Source of the DNA: Mycobacterium simiae
GTDB lineage: Bacteria; Actinomycetota; Actinomycetes; Mycobacteriales; Mycobacteriaceae
NCBI RefSeq assembly: GCF_008370645.1
Contig: NZ_VTZN01000001.1
Coordinates: 1 to 64,000, forward strand
Reading direction: 5' to 3'
Length of the DNA: 64,000 nucleotides
This document shows, one piece after another, positions 52,857-62,679 of the stretch. The notes beneath the pieces are model-generated. The model had not been told where the DNA came from. It saw only the letters and a program-made list of their open reading frames with translations, and ran no database searches. Both the position numbers and the translations under genes were made by a program. How positions within the stretch are numbered: position 1 is the stretch's first letter; the number at the start of each line of letters is the position of its first letter.

Positions 52857-53798
52857 GTGGTGGCGTGGATACGACAGGCCCGCATCGTCGGCGTGCTAGC
52901 CGGCTACCTGGCCGACCTGCTGCTGGCCGACCCGAATCGAAATCATCCGGTCGCCGCGTTCGGGCAGGTGGCCGCGAAATTGGAGCAATTCACCTACCGT
53001 GACAGCCGAGTTGCCGGCGCGGTGCACGCGGGCGCGTTGGTCAGCGCGGTCGGCCTGTTGGGCGCGTCCCTGCAGGCGGGTGGCGGCAGGGCGCGGTCCG
53101 TGCTGGCCGCGGCGATCGCTACGTGGATCTCGCTGGGCGGAACCTCGCTGGCGCGCACTGGCCTGGCGATGGCCGAGCTGTTGGAGCGCGGCGACATCGA
53201 CGCGGCACGCAGGCTGCTGCCCGCGCTGTGTGGGCGTGACCCGGCTCGGCTGGATGTGCCCGGCTTGACTCGCGCGGCGCTGGAGTCGGTGGCAGAGAAC
53301 ACCTCCGACGCCCAGGTGGCACCGTTGCTCTGGGCGGCGGTCGGTGGCGTACCGGCGGTGCTGGGATACCGCGCTATCAACACGTTGGACTCGATGATCG
53401 GCTACCGCTCGCCGCGGTATCTCCGATTCGGTTGGGCCGCAGCGCGATCGGATGACCTGGCTAACTTCGTCGGTGCGCGCGCCACCGCGGCGCTAGTGGT
53501 GATCTGCGCGCCGGTGGCCGGCGGATCAGCGCTGGGCGCGATGCGAGCCTGGCGGCGCGACGCCGCCCGGCATCCCAGCCCGAACGCCGGCGTCGTGGAG
53601 GCAGCCTTCGCCGGAGCGTTGGGCGTGCGGCTCGGCGGGCCCACCCAGTACCGCCATGGGCTGCAGATCCGGCCCACCCTGGGCCACGGCCACCAACCTA
53701 CGGTGATCGATCTTCGTCGCGCAGTGGCGCTATCGCGGGCGGTGCAGGCCGCGGCGGCCTTGTGCGCTGCGGTTTTGCTCTACCGGCGGCGGCCGTAG
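52857..53798 (+). CDS. cobD: Cobalamin biosynthesis protein CobD
   Basis: A 313-residue CbiB/CobD membrane protein (Rv2236c). Typical motifs: GYLADLLLADPNRNHPVAAFG near the start, ESVAENTSDAQVAPLLWA and YRAINTLDSMIGYRSPRY. It attaches the aminopropanol arm to cobyric acid. The start is GTG. Its end overlaps the end of the convergent SURF1 gene by 19 bases. Confidence 0.93.
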   Translation: MVAWIRQARIVGVLAGYLADLLLADPNRNHPVAAFGQVAAKLEQFTYRDSRVAGAVHAGALVSAVGLLGASLQAGGGRARSVLAAAIATWISLGGTSLARTGLAMAELLERGDIDAARRLLPALCGRDPARLDVPGLTRAALESVAENTSDAQVAPLLWAAVGGVPAVLGYRAINTLDSMIGYRSPRYLRFGWAAARSDDLANFVGARATAALVVICAPVAGGSALGAMRAWRRDAARHPSPNAGVVEAAFAGALGVRLGGPTQYRHGLQIRPTLGHGHQPTVIDLRRAVALSRAVQAAAALCAAVLLYRRRP

Positions 53799-54610
53799 CG
53801 ATCGGCGAGCTTGTCCTGGACGCTCATCGGCTCGGCTGCCGGCGGCGCAGCCTGCTTCTCCTTGCGGCGTGCCCGCAGTTCGGCGTAGGCGAAATAACCT
53901 AATCCGATCGGCGCCAGGATGCCGAACGCAATCCACTGAATGCCATAGGACAGAAATGGTCCGGCATCTAACTGCGGAACGCCGATCACTCCTAAGCCGC
54001 CGGGCTGGTCTTCGACCAACTGCAGATACGAGCCCGCCAGCGGGACGTCGGTCAACGACGAGATCTGTCCGGTGCTGATCGAATAGACCTGCTGGAAACC
54101 GTCTCTGGTGAATGGCTCCTTGCCTTGGACAGCGGGTTCGGAGTCACGCAGTCGCGCGGTGATGGTCACGGTGTGGTCTGGGGGGCGGGAGATCGGGGGA
54201 ACGTGAGAGCCCGGTTCGGGCCGCACGTATCCCCGGTCGACGAGCACGGTTGGCCCGTCGTCGACGGCGAACGGGGCCAACACCTCAAAGGCCGGGCTGC
54301 CCTCGACCACGCGCAATCGGGCCAGCACCTGAACATCCGGTAGGTAATGCCCGGTCGCCGTCACCTTGCGCCACTGCGCACTTGGAGCCGATGAATCATG
54401 TTGTGGCAAAAGCATTTTCAGTGAAACGGGCGGAGTGTTCAGCGAATAGTCGATCTGGTGGTTCTCGCGGGAAGTCCTGGTGTTCTTTCCCAGCTGCCAC
54501 GGCGCAAGCACCGTGAAACACAGGTAGGTGAACGCGACGACCACCAGGACCAGCGCTATCCACCCCGGCCGCAGCAGGAAGGTCAGGCTTGGAATCCTTC
54601 TGGGCATCAT
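53780..54610 (-). CDS. SURF1-family cytochrome oxidase assembly protein (Rv2235-like)
   Basis: A 276-residue protein with two transmembrane helices, one N-terminal (GWIALVLVVVAFTYLCFTVL, then APWQLGKN) and one near the C-terminus (GIQWIAFGILAPIGLGYFAY), enclosing a periplasmic domain with LVDRGYVRPEPGS. SURF1 proteins help insert heme a into cytochrome aa3 oxidase. The ATG at 54610 overlaps the ptpA stop (ATGA). Confidence 0.9.
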   Translation of the reverse strand: MMPRRIPSLTFLLRPGWIALVLVVVAFTYLCFTVLAPWQLGKNTRTSRENHQIDYSLNTPPVSLKMLLPQHDSSAPSAQWRKVTATGHYLPDVQVLARLRVVEGSPAFEVLAPFAVDDGPTVLVDRGYVRPEPGSHVPPISRPPDHTVTITARLRDSEPAVQGKEPFTRDGFQQVYSISTGQISSLTDVPLAGSYLQLVEDQPGGLGVIGVPQLDAGPFLSYGIQWIAFGILAPIGLGYFAYAELRARRKEKQAAPPAAEPMSVQDKLADRYGRRR

Positions 54611-55101
54611 CCGGATCCGTTCTGTGCCAGTTGCTTGTCCACCCAATCGTGCAGGCCGGGCAGGGCCGCCTCAATGACGGCGAGAACCTGTTCGAAGTCG
54701 TCGAGCTTTCCGTAGTAAGGATCCTCCACGTCGAGGGTATGAACGCCCGACCGCGGGTCGAATGAACGCAGCATCCGAAGGCGGCCGTCCTCGACACCAA
54801 GCTGACGCAACAGCCGAGCGTGGTTGCGGCCCAACGCAACCACCAGATCAGCAGCCAAATGTTCTGGACTGATCTGGGCGGCGCGATGTTCGGTGGGGTA
54901 GCCGTGGGCATGCAGGACCTGCCGGGCCCGCTCGTCAACCCCATTGCCGACGTGCCAGTTGCCGGTACCGGCACTGGTCACCCGCACGGCGTCGCCCAGC
55001 TCACGCACCTTCAGCTGGTGCGCGAACATCTTTTCGGCCATCGGCGAACGGCAGATGTTGCCGGAACAGATGAAGGTGACGTGCAGCGTCGGGTCAGACA
55101 C
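54607..55101 (-). CDS. ptpA: Low-molecular-weight protein tyrosine phosphatase PtpA
   Basis: A 164-residue LMW-PTP (Rv2234). The C(X)5R(S) loop is CSGNICRS (Cys12, Arg18; Ser in place of the Thr of M. tuberculosis), and the general acid Asp is in DVEDPYYG. In M. tuberculosis PtpA is secreted and blocks phagosome acidification. The GTG at 55101 matches the family N-terminus (VSDPTLHVTF) and overlaps the ptkA stop by eight bases. Confidence 0.94.
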   Translation of the reverse strand: MSDPTLHVTFICSGNICRSPMAEKMFAHQLKVRELGDAVRVTSAGTGNWHVGNGVDERARQVLHAHGYPTEHRAAQISPEHLAADLVVALGRNHARLLRQLGVEDGRLRMLRSFDPRSGVHTLDVEDPYYGKLDDFEQVLAVIEAALPGLHDWVDKQLAQNGSG

Positions 55102-55795
55102 CCAGTGCCTCCCGCAGCTCGTCGACGGTGCGGGCATGCCTCACGTCGAAGGTGTTGTCGGCGAAGTCGGCCTGCCCGTACCCCCAGCCGACCACGACGG
55201 TGTCGACGCCGTGTGCTGCCGCCCCCTCTACGTCGTGACTGCGGTCACCAACCATGAGCACGCGCTCCGGCAGCGGCTGCAGCTGTGCGAGTGCGTGGCC
55301 TAGCACTTCGGTCTTGCTGCGGCGTGATCCGTCACGGCTGGCCCCGGCGACGACCTCAAAATGCTGCTCCAGCCCAAAATGCGTCAGGATGCGCCGCGCC
55401 GTTGGCTCCAATTTGGATGTCGCCACAGCCAGCCGCACGCCGGCGGCGCGCAGATCGGCCAGCAGCGGCACTATCCCGTCGAACACGGTATTCATGGCCC
55501 AGCCGCGGGACCCATACTCGGCGCGGAAAGCCGCGATCGCGTCCTCGAGGCGATCGCCGAGTTCCATCGCGCGGAACGTCTCGTCCATCGGCGGGCCGAC
55601 GATGTGGGCGGCCAGGTCGCCGTCGGGAACAGCGGCACCGATGTGATTGAGCGCGTGGCGGAAGCTGGCCACGATTCCATGTGCCGAATCGGTCAGGGTG
55701 CCGTCGAGATCGAAGATCACCAGTTGCGGGGTCCCGTCGACGCGGCGCTTTGCGGGGCTGGGGTCGGCTGCAGTCGAACCTGTCACGGTTCCCAT
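55094..55795 (-). CDS. ptkA: HAD-fold protein tyrosine kinase PtkA
   Basis: A 233-residue HAD-superfamily protein (Rv2232). Motif I VIFDLDGTLTDSAHG, motif II VATSKLEPTAR (Thr-Ser-Lys), and motif IV MVGDRSHDVEGA. In M. tuberculosis it autophosphorylates and phosphorylates PtpA despite its phosphatase fold. M. tuberculosis PtkA has about 60 extra disordered N-terminal residues; here the upstream DNA in this frame offers only a short N-terminus (MGTVTGSTAADPS). Overlaps ptpA, so the pair is co-translated. Confidence 0.9.
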   Translation of the reverse strand: MGTVTGSTAADPSPAKRRVDGTPQLVIFDLDGTLTDSAHGIVASFRHALNHIGAAVPDGDLAAHIVGPPMDETFRAMELGDRLEDAIAAFRAEYGSRGWAMNTVFDGIVPLLADLRAAGVRLAVATSKLEPTARRILTHFGLEQHFEVVAGASRDGSRRSKTEVLGHALAQLQPLPERVLMVGDRSHDVEGAAAHGVDTVVVGWGYGQADFADNTFDVRHARTVDELREALGV

Positions 55796-55884
55796 TGTCG
55801 TTGATGCTGCGGGCTGACTACCGGCGGGATTGTCCTGAACCGCCGGATGCCCGCCTGGAATCAGCGCGCACTAGTGTTTCCCTG

Positions 55885-56937
55885 ATGGCAGGTTCGGATC
55901 ACAGCGCGTCGACGTGCTGCGCGGCGGCGCGCTATCACGGTGACCAAGCCGCTGCGCCCGGCATGCTGGATTTCGCCGTCAATGTCCGGCATGCGCGCCC
56001 GCCGCAGTGGCTGGTTGATCATCTGGCCGCCCGGCTGCCTGAGCTGGGCCGCTACCCCAGCCTCGACGAGGTGCGCCTGGCGCAAATCGCGGCAGCCGAT
56101 CGGCACTGCCGAAGCCGCGATGAGGTGGTGCCGCTGTCCGGGGCAGCTGAAGCCTTCGCGTTGTTGAGCAACCTGCGCCCGGCGCAGGCGGCGATTATCG
56201 CTCCCGCGTTCACCGAGCCGGCTGTGATGCTTTGCACGGCCGGCATCCCGGTCCACCATGTTGTGCTGCCGCCGCCGTTCACCTTGGATCGCGTGCAGGT
56301 GCCCGACGATGCCGACCTTGTCGTGGTGGGCAATCCGACCAACCCGACCTCGGTGTTGCACACTCGCGAGCAACTGTTCGCGTTGCGCCGACCGGGACGG
56401 ATTCTGGTAGTCGATGAAGCGTTCGCGGATGCCATTCCCGGGGAGTCGCAGTCGCTGGCCGGGGACGCACTGCCCGATGTGTTGGTATTGCGCAGCCTGA
56501 CCAAGACGTGGTCGTTGGCTGGCTTGCGGGTGGGCTACGCCCTTGGCCCCCCAGACCTGCTGGACCGGCTAACCGCGCAGCGTGCGCACTGGCCGGTGGG
56601 CACGCTGCAACTAGCGGCCATCGCGGCGTGTTGTGCTCCCGAAGCGGTGGCCGAGGCTGCCGCCGATGCATTGCGGTTGGCGGTATTGCGTACGGAGATG
56701 ACGCGTGGCCTCAAGTCGGTGGGCGCCAGGGTGGTCGACGGCTGCGCACCTTTTGTGTTATTCAGTCTGCCGGATGCCGTGGCAATTCGGAAGAATCTGC
56801 AGAACAAGGGAATTGCGGTGCGCCGCTGCGACACGTTCGTCGGGCTCGACGATCGGTATCTGCGTGCGGCGGTACGCGCCGAGTGGCCGCAGTTGGTGCA
56901 GGCCCTCGCTTGCGGGCGTAACGGGAGGCGACGGTGA
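55885..56937 (+). CDS. cobC: PLP-dependent aminotransferase/decarboxylase CobC-like (Rv2231c)
   Basis: A 350-residue class I/II aminotransferase-fold protein. PLP lysine in [18 protein letters not shown], Asp in [10 protein letters not shown], and NPTNPT for the phosphate loop. Related to threonine-phosphate decarboxylase (CobD of Salmonella, CobC of Pseudomonas) and histidinol-phosphate aminotransferase. In a cobalamin context it would supply aminopropanol phosphate. Stop overlaps the next gene (GTGA). Confidence 0.88.
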   Translation: MAGSDHSASTCCAAARYHGDQAAAPGMLDFAVNVRHARPPQWLVDHLAARLPELGRYPSLDEVRLAQIAAADRHCRSRDEVVPLSGAAEAFALLSNLRPAQAAIIAPAFTEPAVMLCTAGIPVHHVVLPPPFTLDRVQVPDDADLVVVGNPTNPTSVLHTREQLFALRRPGRILVVDEAFADAIPGESQSLAGDALPDVLVLRSLTKTWSLAGLRVGYALGPPDLLDRLTAQRAHWPVGTLQLAAIAACCAPEAVAEAAADALRLAVLRTEMTRGLKSVGARVVDGCAPFVLFSLPDAVAIRKNLQNKGIAVRRCDTFVGLDDRYLRAAVRAEWPQLVQALACGRNGRRR

Positions 56938-58070
56938 GTGCGCGGCTGGCCGACGTCATCGAGGTGCTGGATCAGGCATATCCGCCGCGACTGGCCGAGT
57001 CGTGGGATTCGGTGGGCCTGGTGTGCGGTGATCCTGGGGACGTGGTGGACTCGGTGACCGTCGCGGTGGACGCGACGCCGGCGGTCGTCGACGACGTTCC
57101 CAACGGGGGCTTGTTGCTGGCCCATCATCCGCTGCTGTTGCGGGGCGTCGACACGGTAGCCGCCAGTACGCCCAAGGGCGCACTGGTGCATCGCTTGATC
57201 CGTTCGGGTAGCTCGCTGTTCACCGCGCACACCAACGCCGACGCGGCGTCACCGGGTGTCTCCGATGCGCTGGCACACACTCTGGGCCTGGCCGTCGAAG
57301 CCGTGCTTGACCAGTGGCCCGGTGCCGCCGATCTCGACAAGTGGGTCATCTATGTGCCGGACGAGCATGCGGGCATGGTGCGGGCAGCCGTTTTTGAGGC
57401 CGGCGCCGGACACATCGGCGACTATTCGCGTTGCAGCTGGAGCGTTACCGGCACCGGACAGTTCCTGCCCGGCGATGGGGCGTCGCCGGCAATCGGCAGC
57501 GTCGGCACCGTCGAGCGGGTGACAGAAGCGCGGGTGGAGGTCGTCGCACCCGCGTGGAAGCGGGCTGCAGTGTTGGCGGCAATGCGAGCCGCGCACCCCT
57601 ATGAGGAGCCGGCATTCGATATTTTCGCGCTGGTTCCGCCGCCGGCCGAGCTCGGGTTGGGCCGCATTGGCTCGCTGCCCCGGCCGGAACCGCTGCGCGA
57701 CTTCGTTTCCCGCGTCGGCCTCGCGTTACCTCAGACGTGCTGGGGAGTACGGGCGGCGGGCAATCCCGACCTGATGGTGTCGCGGGTCGCGGTCTGCGGC
57801 GGCGCGGGTGACTCGTTGTTGGGCGCTGCGGTGGCGGCGGACGTGCAGGCCTATGTCACGGCTGATTTGCGTCACCATCCCGCCGACGAGCACTGCCGGT
57901 CCTCCCAGGTGGCTTTGATCGACGTCGCGCATTGGGCAAGCGAATTCCCGTGGTGTGGCCAGGCGGCACAGGTGCTGCGGTCCCATTTCGGCGATTCGCT
58001 GCCGGTGCGGGTGTGCACCATCCGTACCGACCCGTGGAACGTAGCAACACGACCTGGAGATCAATCATGA
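56934..58070 (+). CDS. NIF3/DUF34-family metal-binding protein (Rv2230c-like)
   Basis: A 378-residue NIF3 family protein (often misnamed GTP cyclohydrolase I type 2). Metal-binding His in [22 protein letters not shown] and the C-terminal [12 protein letters not shown]; the central PII/CutA-like insertion ([20 protein letters not shown]) is present. Function unknown; conserved in nearly all life. Starts with GTG overlapping the upstream stop; ends overlapping the zinc-ribbon gene (ATGA). Confidence 0.92.
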   Translation: MSARLADVIEVLDQAYPPRLAESWDSVGLVCGDPGDVVDSVTVAVDATPAVVDDVPNGGLLLAHHPLLLRGVDTVAASTPKGALVHRLIRSGSSLFTAHTNADAASPGVSDALAHTLGLAVEAVLDQWPGAADLDKWVIYVPDEHAGMVRAAVFEAGAGHIGDYSRCSWSVTGTGQFLPGDGASPAIGSVGTVERVTEARVEVVAPAWKRAAVLAAMRAAHPYEEPAFDIFALVPPPAELGLGRIGSLPRPEPLRDFVSRVGLALPQTCWGVRAAGNPDLMVSRVAVCGGAGDSLLGAAVAADVQAYVTADLRHHPADEHCRSSQVALIDVAHWASEFPWCGQAAQVLRSHFGDSLPVRVCTIRTDPWNVATRPGDQS

Positions 58071-58804
58071 AAGCCGAAGCAGCGCAGCAACGTTCGCTGT
58101 TAGAGGTGGCGAAGCTCGATGCTGAGCTGTCGCGTATCGCTCATCGGGCCACGCACCTGCCACAGCGCGCGGCCTATGCGCGGGTGCACATCGAGCACGG
58201 CGCCGCCAGTGACCGGCTGGCTGGCATGCGAATCGCGTTGGAGGACTTGGATGCGCAGGTGTCGCGCCTGGAGGCAGAGATTGACGCGGTACGCAAGCGC
58301 GAGGAGCGAGACCGGTCGCTGCTCGCCTCGGGCGCTACCGATGCAAAGCAGCTGACCGATTTGCAGCACGAGCTGGAGACGCTGGAACGGCGTCAAGCCA
58401 ACCTGGAAGATTCGCTGCTCGAGGTGATGGAGCGGCGCGAGGAGCTGCAGGCCCAAGAGACGGGCGAGTCAGCGGCGCTGGAGAAGCTGCGGGACGAGGT
58501 GGCCGATGCCCAGCAGGCCCTCGACGCCGCACTGGCCGAACTGGACCAGTCCCGTCGAGAGCACTCGTCGAGACGTGAGACACTCAGTGCAGCACTGAAT
58601 CCCGAGCTTTCGACGCTCTACGAACGGCTACGCGCCGGAGGAGGACCGGGCGCGGGGCCGTTACAGGGGCACCGGTGTGGTGCCTGCCGGATCGAGATCG
58701 GCCGCGGCGAGCTGGCCCGCATCTCGGCGGCCGCCGAGGACGACGTCTTGCGGTGTCCAGAATGTGGTGCGATCCTGCTGCGGGTCAAGGACTTCGAGCT
58801 GTGA
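58067..58804 (+). CDS. Coiled-coil zinc-ribbon protein (Rv2229c-like)
   Basis: A 245-residue protein. Residues 10-180 form a long antiparallel coiled coil, and the C-terminus has a C4 zinc ribbon (CGAC ... CPEC). This is the C4-type zinc ribbon family (CT398-like), associated with nucleic acid or flagellar functions in other bacteria. It is nested in an operon by overlaps at both ends (ATGA, GTGA) between NIF3 and RNase H, an arrangement conserved in mycobacteria. Confidence 0.9.
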   Translation: MKAEAAQQRSLLEVAKLDAELSRIAHRATHLPQRAAYARVHIEHGAASDRLAGMRIALEDLDAQVSRLEAEIDAVRKREERDRSLLASGATDAKQLTDLQHELETLERRQANLEDSLLEVMERREELQAQETGESAALEKLRDEVADAQQALDAALAELDQSRREHSSRRETLSAALNPELSTLYERLRAGGGPGAGPLQGHRCGACRIEIGRGELARISAAAEDDVLRCPECGAILLRVKDFEL

Positions 58805-59925
58805 AAGTCATCATTGAAGCCGATGGCGGGTCGCGCGGAAACCCGGGGCCGGCCGGATACGGTGCGGTGGTGTGGAGCGCGGACCGCTCCACCATCCTGG
58901 CCGAGAGCAAGCGGGCAATTGGTCGGGCTACCAACAACGTTGCCGAATACCGTGGTCTGATCGCCGGTTTGGACGACGCCGTGCAGCTAGGAGCAACCGA
59001 GGCAACAGTCCTGATGGATTCCAAGCTGGTGGTCGAGCAAATGGCTGGGCGCTGGAAGGTCAAGCACCCGGACCTGGTGGCGCTGCATGCTCAGGCCCAG
59101 GCGCTGGCCAGGCGGTTCCGTCGGATTAGCTATAGCTGGGTGCCGCGGAGCAGAAATGCGCACGCTGATCGGTTAGCCAACGAAGCGATGGACGCCGCGG
59201 CTGACAACAATCGGTTGGGGGAAAACAATGCTGTAGCGGTCGTTTCAGTTGCCGACCCCCCGCAAGTGTCTGCGGCGGAGTCGCCGGCGGCTCCCGGATG
59301 GACCGGAGCGCGCGGGGCGGCCACCCGGCTACTTTTGTTGCGGCACGGGCAGACGGAGTTGTCGGTGCAGCGCCGTTATTCCGGGCGCGGCAATCCGGAG
59401 CTGAACGCCGTGGGTCGGCGGCAGGCTGGCCTGGCGTCGCAGTATCTCGCGCAGCGCGGCGGGATCGTCGCCGTGGTCTCCTCGCCGCTGCAGCGGGCCT
59501 ATGACACGGCGAGGACGGCCGCCAGGGCGCTGGGTCTGGACGTGACAGTCGATAACGACTTGGTGGAGACGGACTTCGGGGCTTGGGAGGGAATGACTTT
59601 CGCCGAGGCCGCCGAGCGCGATCCGGAGCTGCACCGGCGCTGGCTGCGCGACACCGCCACCACCCCGCCGGGCGGTGAGAGCTTCGACGATGTGCTGCAG
59701 CGGGTCATCAGGGGGCGTGACCGCATCATCGCCGAATACGGAGGTGCCACAGTGCTGGTGGTCTCACATGTCACACCGATCAAGATGTTGTTGCAGATGG
59801 CCCTGGGTGTCGGTTCGAGCGTTTTGTACCGGCTGCACCTTGATCTGGCGTCGCTGAGCATCGCCGAGTTCTATTCCGACGGAGCGTCTTCGGTGCGGCT
59901 GGTCAACCAGACCGGCTATCTCTAA
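58801..59925 (+). CDS. Bifunctional RNase HI / histidine phosphatase (Rv2228c-like)
   Basis: A 374-residue fusion. Residues 1-140 are RNase HI: catalytic Asp in IIEADGGSRGNPG, Glu in NNVAEYRGLIAG, Asp in VLMDSKLVVEQM, and Asp in NAHADRLANEA. Residues 175-374 are a histidine phosphatase: RHG motif LLLRHGQTELS, TDFGAWEGMTF and VSHVTPIKMLL. The RNase H part removes RNA-DNA hybrids; the phosphatase part resembles alpha-ribazole phosphatase (CobC). GTG start overlaps the upstream gene. Confidence 0.94.
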   Translation: MKVIIEADGGSRGNPGPAGYGAVVWSADRSTILAESKRAIGRATNNVAEYRGLIAGLDDAVQLGATEATVLMDSKLVVEQMAGRWKVKHPDLVALHAQAQALARRFRRISYSWVPRSRNAHADRLANEAMDAAADNNRLGENNAVAVVSVADPPQVSAAESPAAPGWTGARGAATRLLLLRHGQTELSVQRRYSGRGNPELNAVGRRQAGLASQYLAQRGGIVAVVSSPLQRAYDTARTAARALGLDVTVDNDLVETDFGAWEGMTFAEAAERDPELHRRWLRDTATTPPGGESFDDVLQRVIRGRDRIIAEYGGATVLVVSHVTPIKMLLQMALGVGSSVLYRLHLDLASLSIAEFYSDGASSVRLVNQTGYL

Positions 59926-60160
59926 CCAGAACGAGCTGGTGCACCGGCGCCGGAGGAGCCAACGGCCCCGGCGGTGGCGGCGGCCGACCACGCCTGCTAT
60001 GCGGTTGTGCGTCAAACTCAGAAGTCATCGCAACCTCCTGCTGCAAAATTTGAATAAAACCTCAGTTGCGAGCCGTGTCTCAGTTAGGATGATTCTGAGT
60101 GGATCCTCAATATTGAGATACTGTGAGGATGGCCATATCGAGGGTGGACAGGAGATAGGC

Positions 60161-60820
60161 GTGGATGGTGCCGACCAGCCGCTCAACCGTCAGGAACGGC
60201 GCAAACAGAACACTCGCGCGGCGCTGATCAAAGCTGCGCAAGGATTTATCGCCGCCGGCAAAGTCAACGTTCCGGTGCAAGACATCAGCCAAGCTGCCGA
60301 TGTCGGCGTCGGGTCGTTCTACAACCACTTCGAGAGCAAAGAAGCGCTCTTTCAAGCGGCGGTCAACGAAGTCCTCGATGCGCACGGGGCGCTTCTTGAC
60401 GCATTGACGACCGCGGACGAGGATCCTGCCGAGATGTTCGCGCGCAGTTTCCGGCTGACCGGGCGAATGTTTCGGCGGCGCTCGGACGAGAGCGGTGTCG
60501 TCTTGGCATATGGGCTGGCTTTGATCACGTCTGACCGTGGCTTGGGCCCACGTAGCAAGAGGGACATCGCCGCAGCGGCTGCAGCCGGCCGTTTCGACGT
60601 GGCGGACCCGGAACTAGCGATGGCGATCGCCGCGGGGGCGCTGCTGGGCCTCGGTCAACTTCTACGGGCGCAGCCGGAGCGTGACGACGCCCAAGCGACA
60701 GATCAGATCGCCGAAAGCCTGCTGCGGCTATTCGGCATGCCCGCCGACGCAGCCCACCGCCTGTGCGTCAAGCCGTTGCCGTTCTTTGCGGACCTCGACG
60801 GCGCGGATTCGGCGGGTTGA
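60161..60820 (+). CDS. TetR-family transcriptional regulator
   Basis: A 219-residue TetR protein. The helix-turn-helix is VPVQDISQAADVGVGSFYNHFES, preceded by a basic arm (NRQERRKQNTRAALI). GTG 60161 is chosen because GGAG lies six bases upstream; the open frame extends further without a good start. It faces the catabolic operon on the opposite strand and probably controls it, although the two are convergent here. Ligand unknown. Confidence 0.85.
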   Translation: MDGADQPLNRQERRKQNTRAALIKAAQGFIAAGKVNVPVQDISQAADVGVGSFYNHFESKEALFQAAVNEVLDAHGALLDALTTADEDPAEMFARSFRLTGRMFRRRSDESGVVLAYGLALITSDRGLGPRSKRDIAAAAAAGRFDVADPELAMAIAAGALLGLGQLLRAQPERDDAQATDQIAESLLRLFGMPADAAHRLCVKPLPFFADLDGADSAG

Positions 60821-61123
60821 GCGATGCGCGTTCAGCCGAGCCGGGTCGTGGCGAGGTGTGCCACACGTGCCGATCACGGTGCCGGCTTGCCGGTCGCTAA
60901 CGGTGGTGATGGCTTGGTCACCCACCGGGCTACCGCGGTCGTGGGTAATCAACGTGAATTCGCCGATCCCCAACGCGTCGAGTAGCGCGCCAAGCTGTTC
61001 TGCGACCCCACCCTGGCGGTAATCGCCGCTGCGCTTGTCGGACTGGCCATCGCCTTTGAGGTCGACGGCCAGGCAACCGCAGCACGCGAGAACGACACCA
61101 CGGGGACCGTCGCCCATCGTCAT
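60728..61123 (-). pseudogene. Truncated alpha/beta-hydrolase, last gene of the catabolic operon
   Basis: The ATG at 61123 overlaps the stop of the monooxygenase (ATGA). The frame holds AVDLKGDGQSDKRSGDYRQG, VAEQLGALLDALGIGEFTLI and THDRGSPVGDQ, i.e. the middle of an epoxide hydrolase/dehalogenase-type enzyme. The N-terminal strands with HGFP are missing, and after the nucleophile-elbow region (THDRGS) the sequence turns into non-homologous DNA antisense to tetR. The coupling shows that a full gene once stood here, probably acting on a ring-cleavage product. Confidence 0.65.
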
Positions 61124-62679
61124 CTCCTCTCGGACTGTGTGTTATTGCCGTTGCGGGAAAACAAAAATCGGGGCATTGCGTCGCACAGCGGGCCAAGCTG
61201 GCGGCCAGCCCGCAGCACGGTGCGATCCGGCCGGACTATCGCCGCCTTGACACCGCCGCGTCGTAACCAACGCGCAAGTTCGCTTGCTGGCGGGGCGTTG
61301 ACGATGGTTGCCCCGCGTCGAAGGACCTGCTCGCGCTGAAGCGAGTTGACAGGTCGGGTGGTGACCAGGGCGAACCCATTACCAAGTACCGAGTCGAGCC
61401 GGGCGCCTCCCGGCAGCAGAGCATTAGGACACAGTTTTCCCGCCCGTAGCCGGCCACTGAATCTCTTGTGCGCCAATACGCTACTGGATAGGGCCGGGGT
61501 TCGGCTAGTGGTAATGAGGGTCCGCGCTCCGGGAATGAGATGCGCTCGGGGAACCACCGCTGCACGGACGGCATTGCCGATCCGGCCGCCGGCTGTCATG
61601 GACCATCCCATTGCCACGGCTAGTCTAATCATTTTCTTGGCGTGCGGTTTTCGCTCTGCTTCGTAACTATCAAGCACACTGGTCGGAAGGTCTTGCGTCA
61701 CGACGCCGGCCAATTTCCAGGCCAGATTCGCCGCGTCCCGCAGACCAGCTCCCATGCCTTGGCCAATGAATGGCGGAGTCAGATGCGCGGCATCACCGAG
61801 CAGGAAGACGTTGTGCTTGCGCCACCTGCTGGCAACGCAGGCCCGAAACGTGTATTCAGCCACGCGCACCAAGGTCAACTCCTCGGCTGAGATGCCGCTG
61901 ACCCAAGGGGAAATCAGCGGATAGAGGTGCTCGACGGTGTCGAAATCGGTTGCGGTCTCCGATGTCCGGAGTTGAAACTCCCACCGGTAGCGGTTGTCGC
62001 CGATCCGCATGTAGGTGGCTGCCCGTTCTGGACTGCAGACCTGGTACACGCCATCCCAAAGGTTGAGATGGGCATCGGTTGCCACATCGACGACGAGCCA
62101 GCGCTGGTCGAAACGAAAGCTTTCCATCGCGGCGCCGATCGCGGTGCGGACAACGCTGTTCGCGCCGTCACACCCCAGGAGGTAGCTGGCCTCGACTACG
62201 TCCTGCTCACCGGTAAGGCGATCGGTGAACGTGACGTGCACACGGCCGGTCCCATGCTGACGGATGTGGACTACCTCCGTGTTTCCGCGGAGCTGGACAC
62301 AGTTGTATCTGTTGAGATTCCAGCGCAACAGCTCCTCGAGTACCGGTTGTTCGAACATGTTGGCCGGTGGGAAGCCGTGTATGCTGCGCGCCGGATCGCG
62401 ATCAATTTGAGCAAGAGTTTTCAGGTCGGGATCAACAAGCCGCGCGCCCAGCGCCGGCCGCGAGATCGCAGTGAATTCGTCGTTGATGCCGAGCCGCGCG
62501 ATGATCCGCCTGGTCTCGTCGTCAAGGTGTACCGCTCGCGGCTGCGGGTACACGGTTTCCCACCGGTCGAGCACTAAGGACGGTATACCGTACTGGGCGA
62601 GCAACGTAGCCGCGGTGATTCCGGTGGGGCCGGCACCGACGATGACTACGGGCAAAGCATCGTCCGATGGTGAGTTCAT
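61120..62679 (-). CDS. FAD-dependent aromatic hydroxylase (MhpA-like monooxygenase)
   Basis: A 519-residue class A flavoprotein monooxygenase. FAD motif VVIVGAGPTGITAATLLAQY, the DG motif YLLGCDGANSVVRTAIG and the GD motif NVFLLGDAAHLTPPFIGQGM are intact. The C-terminal thioredoxin-like domain of the MhpA/phenol hydroxylase group is present. It resembles 3-(3-hydroxyphenyl)propionate hydroxylase, which hydroxylates phenols to catechols. Start ATG after GAGGT, overlapping the FAH gene stop (ATGA). Confidence 0.88.
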   Translation of the reverse strand: MNSPSDDALPVVIVGAGPTGITAATLLAQYGIPSLVLDRWETVYPQPRAVHLDDETRRIIARLGINDEFTAISRPALGARLVDPDLKTLAQIDRDPARSIHGFPPANMFEQPVLEELLRWNLNRYNCVQLRGNTEVVHIRQHGTGRVHVTFTDRLTGEQDVVEASYLLGCDGANSVVRTAIGAAMESFRFDQRWLVVDVATDAHLNLWDGVYQVCSPERAATYMRIGDNRYRWEFQLRTSETATDFDTVEHLYPLISPWVSGISAEELTLVRVAEYTFRACVASRWRKHNVFLLGDAAHLTPPFIGQGMGAGLRDAANLAWKLAGVVTQDLPTSVLDSYEAERKPHAKKMIRLAVAMGWSMTAGGRIGNAVRAAVVPRAHLIPGARTLITTSRTPALSSSVLAHKRFSGRLRAGKLCPNALLPGGARLDSVLGNGFALVTTRPVNSLQREQVLRRGATIVNAPPASELARWLRRGGVKAAIVRPDRTVLRAGRQLGPLCDAMPRFLFSRNGNNTQSERR

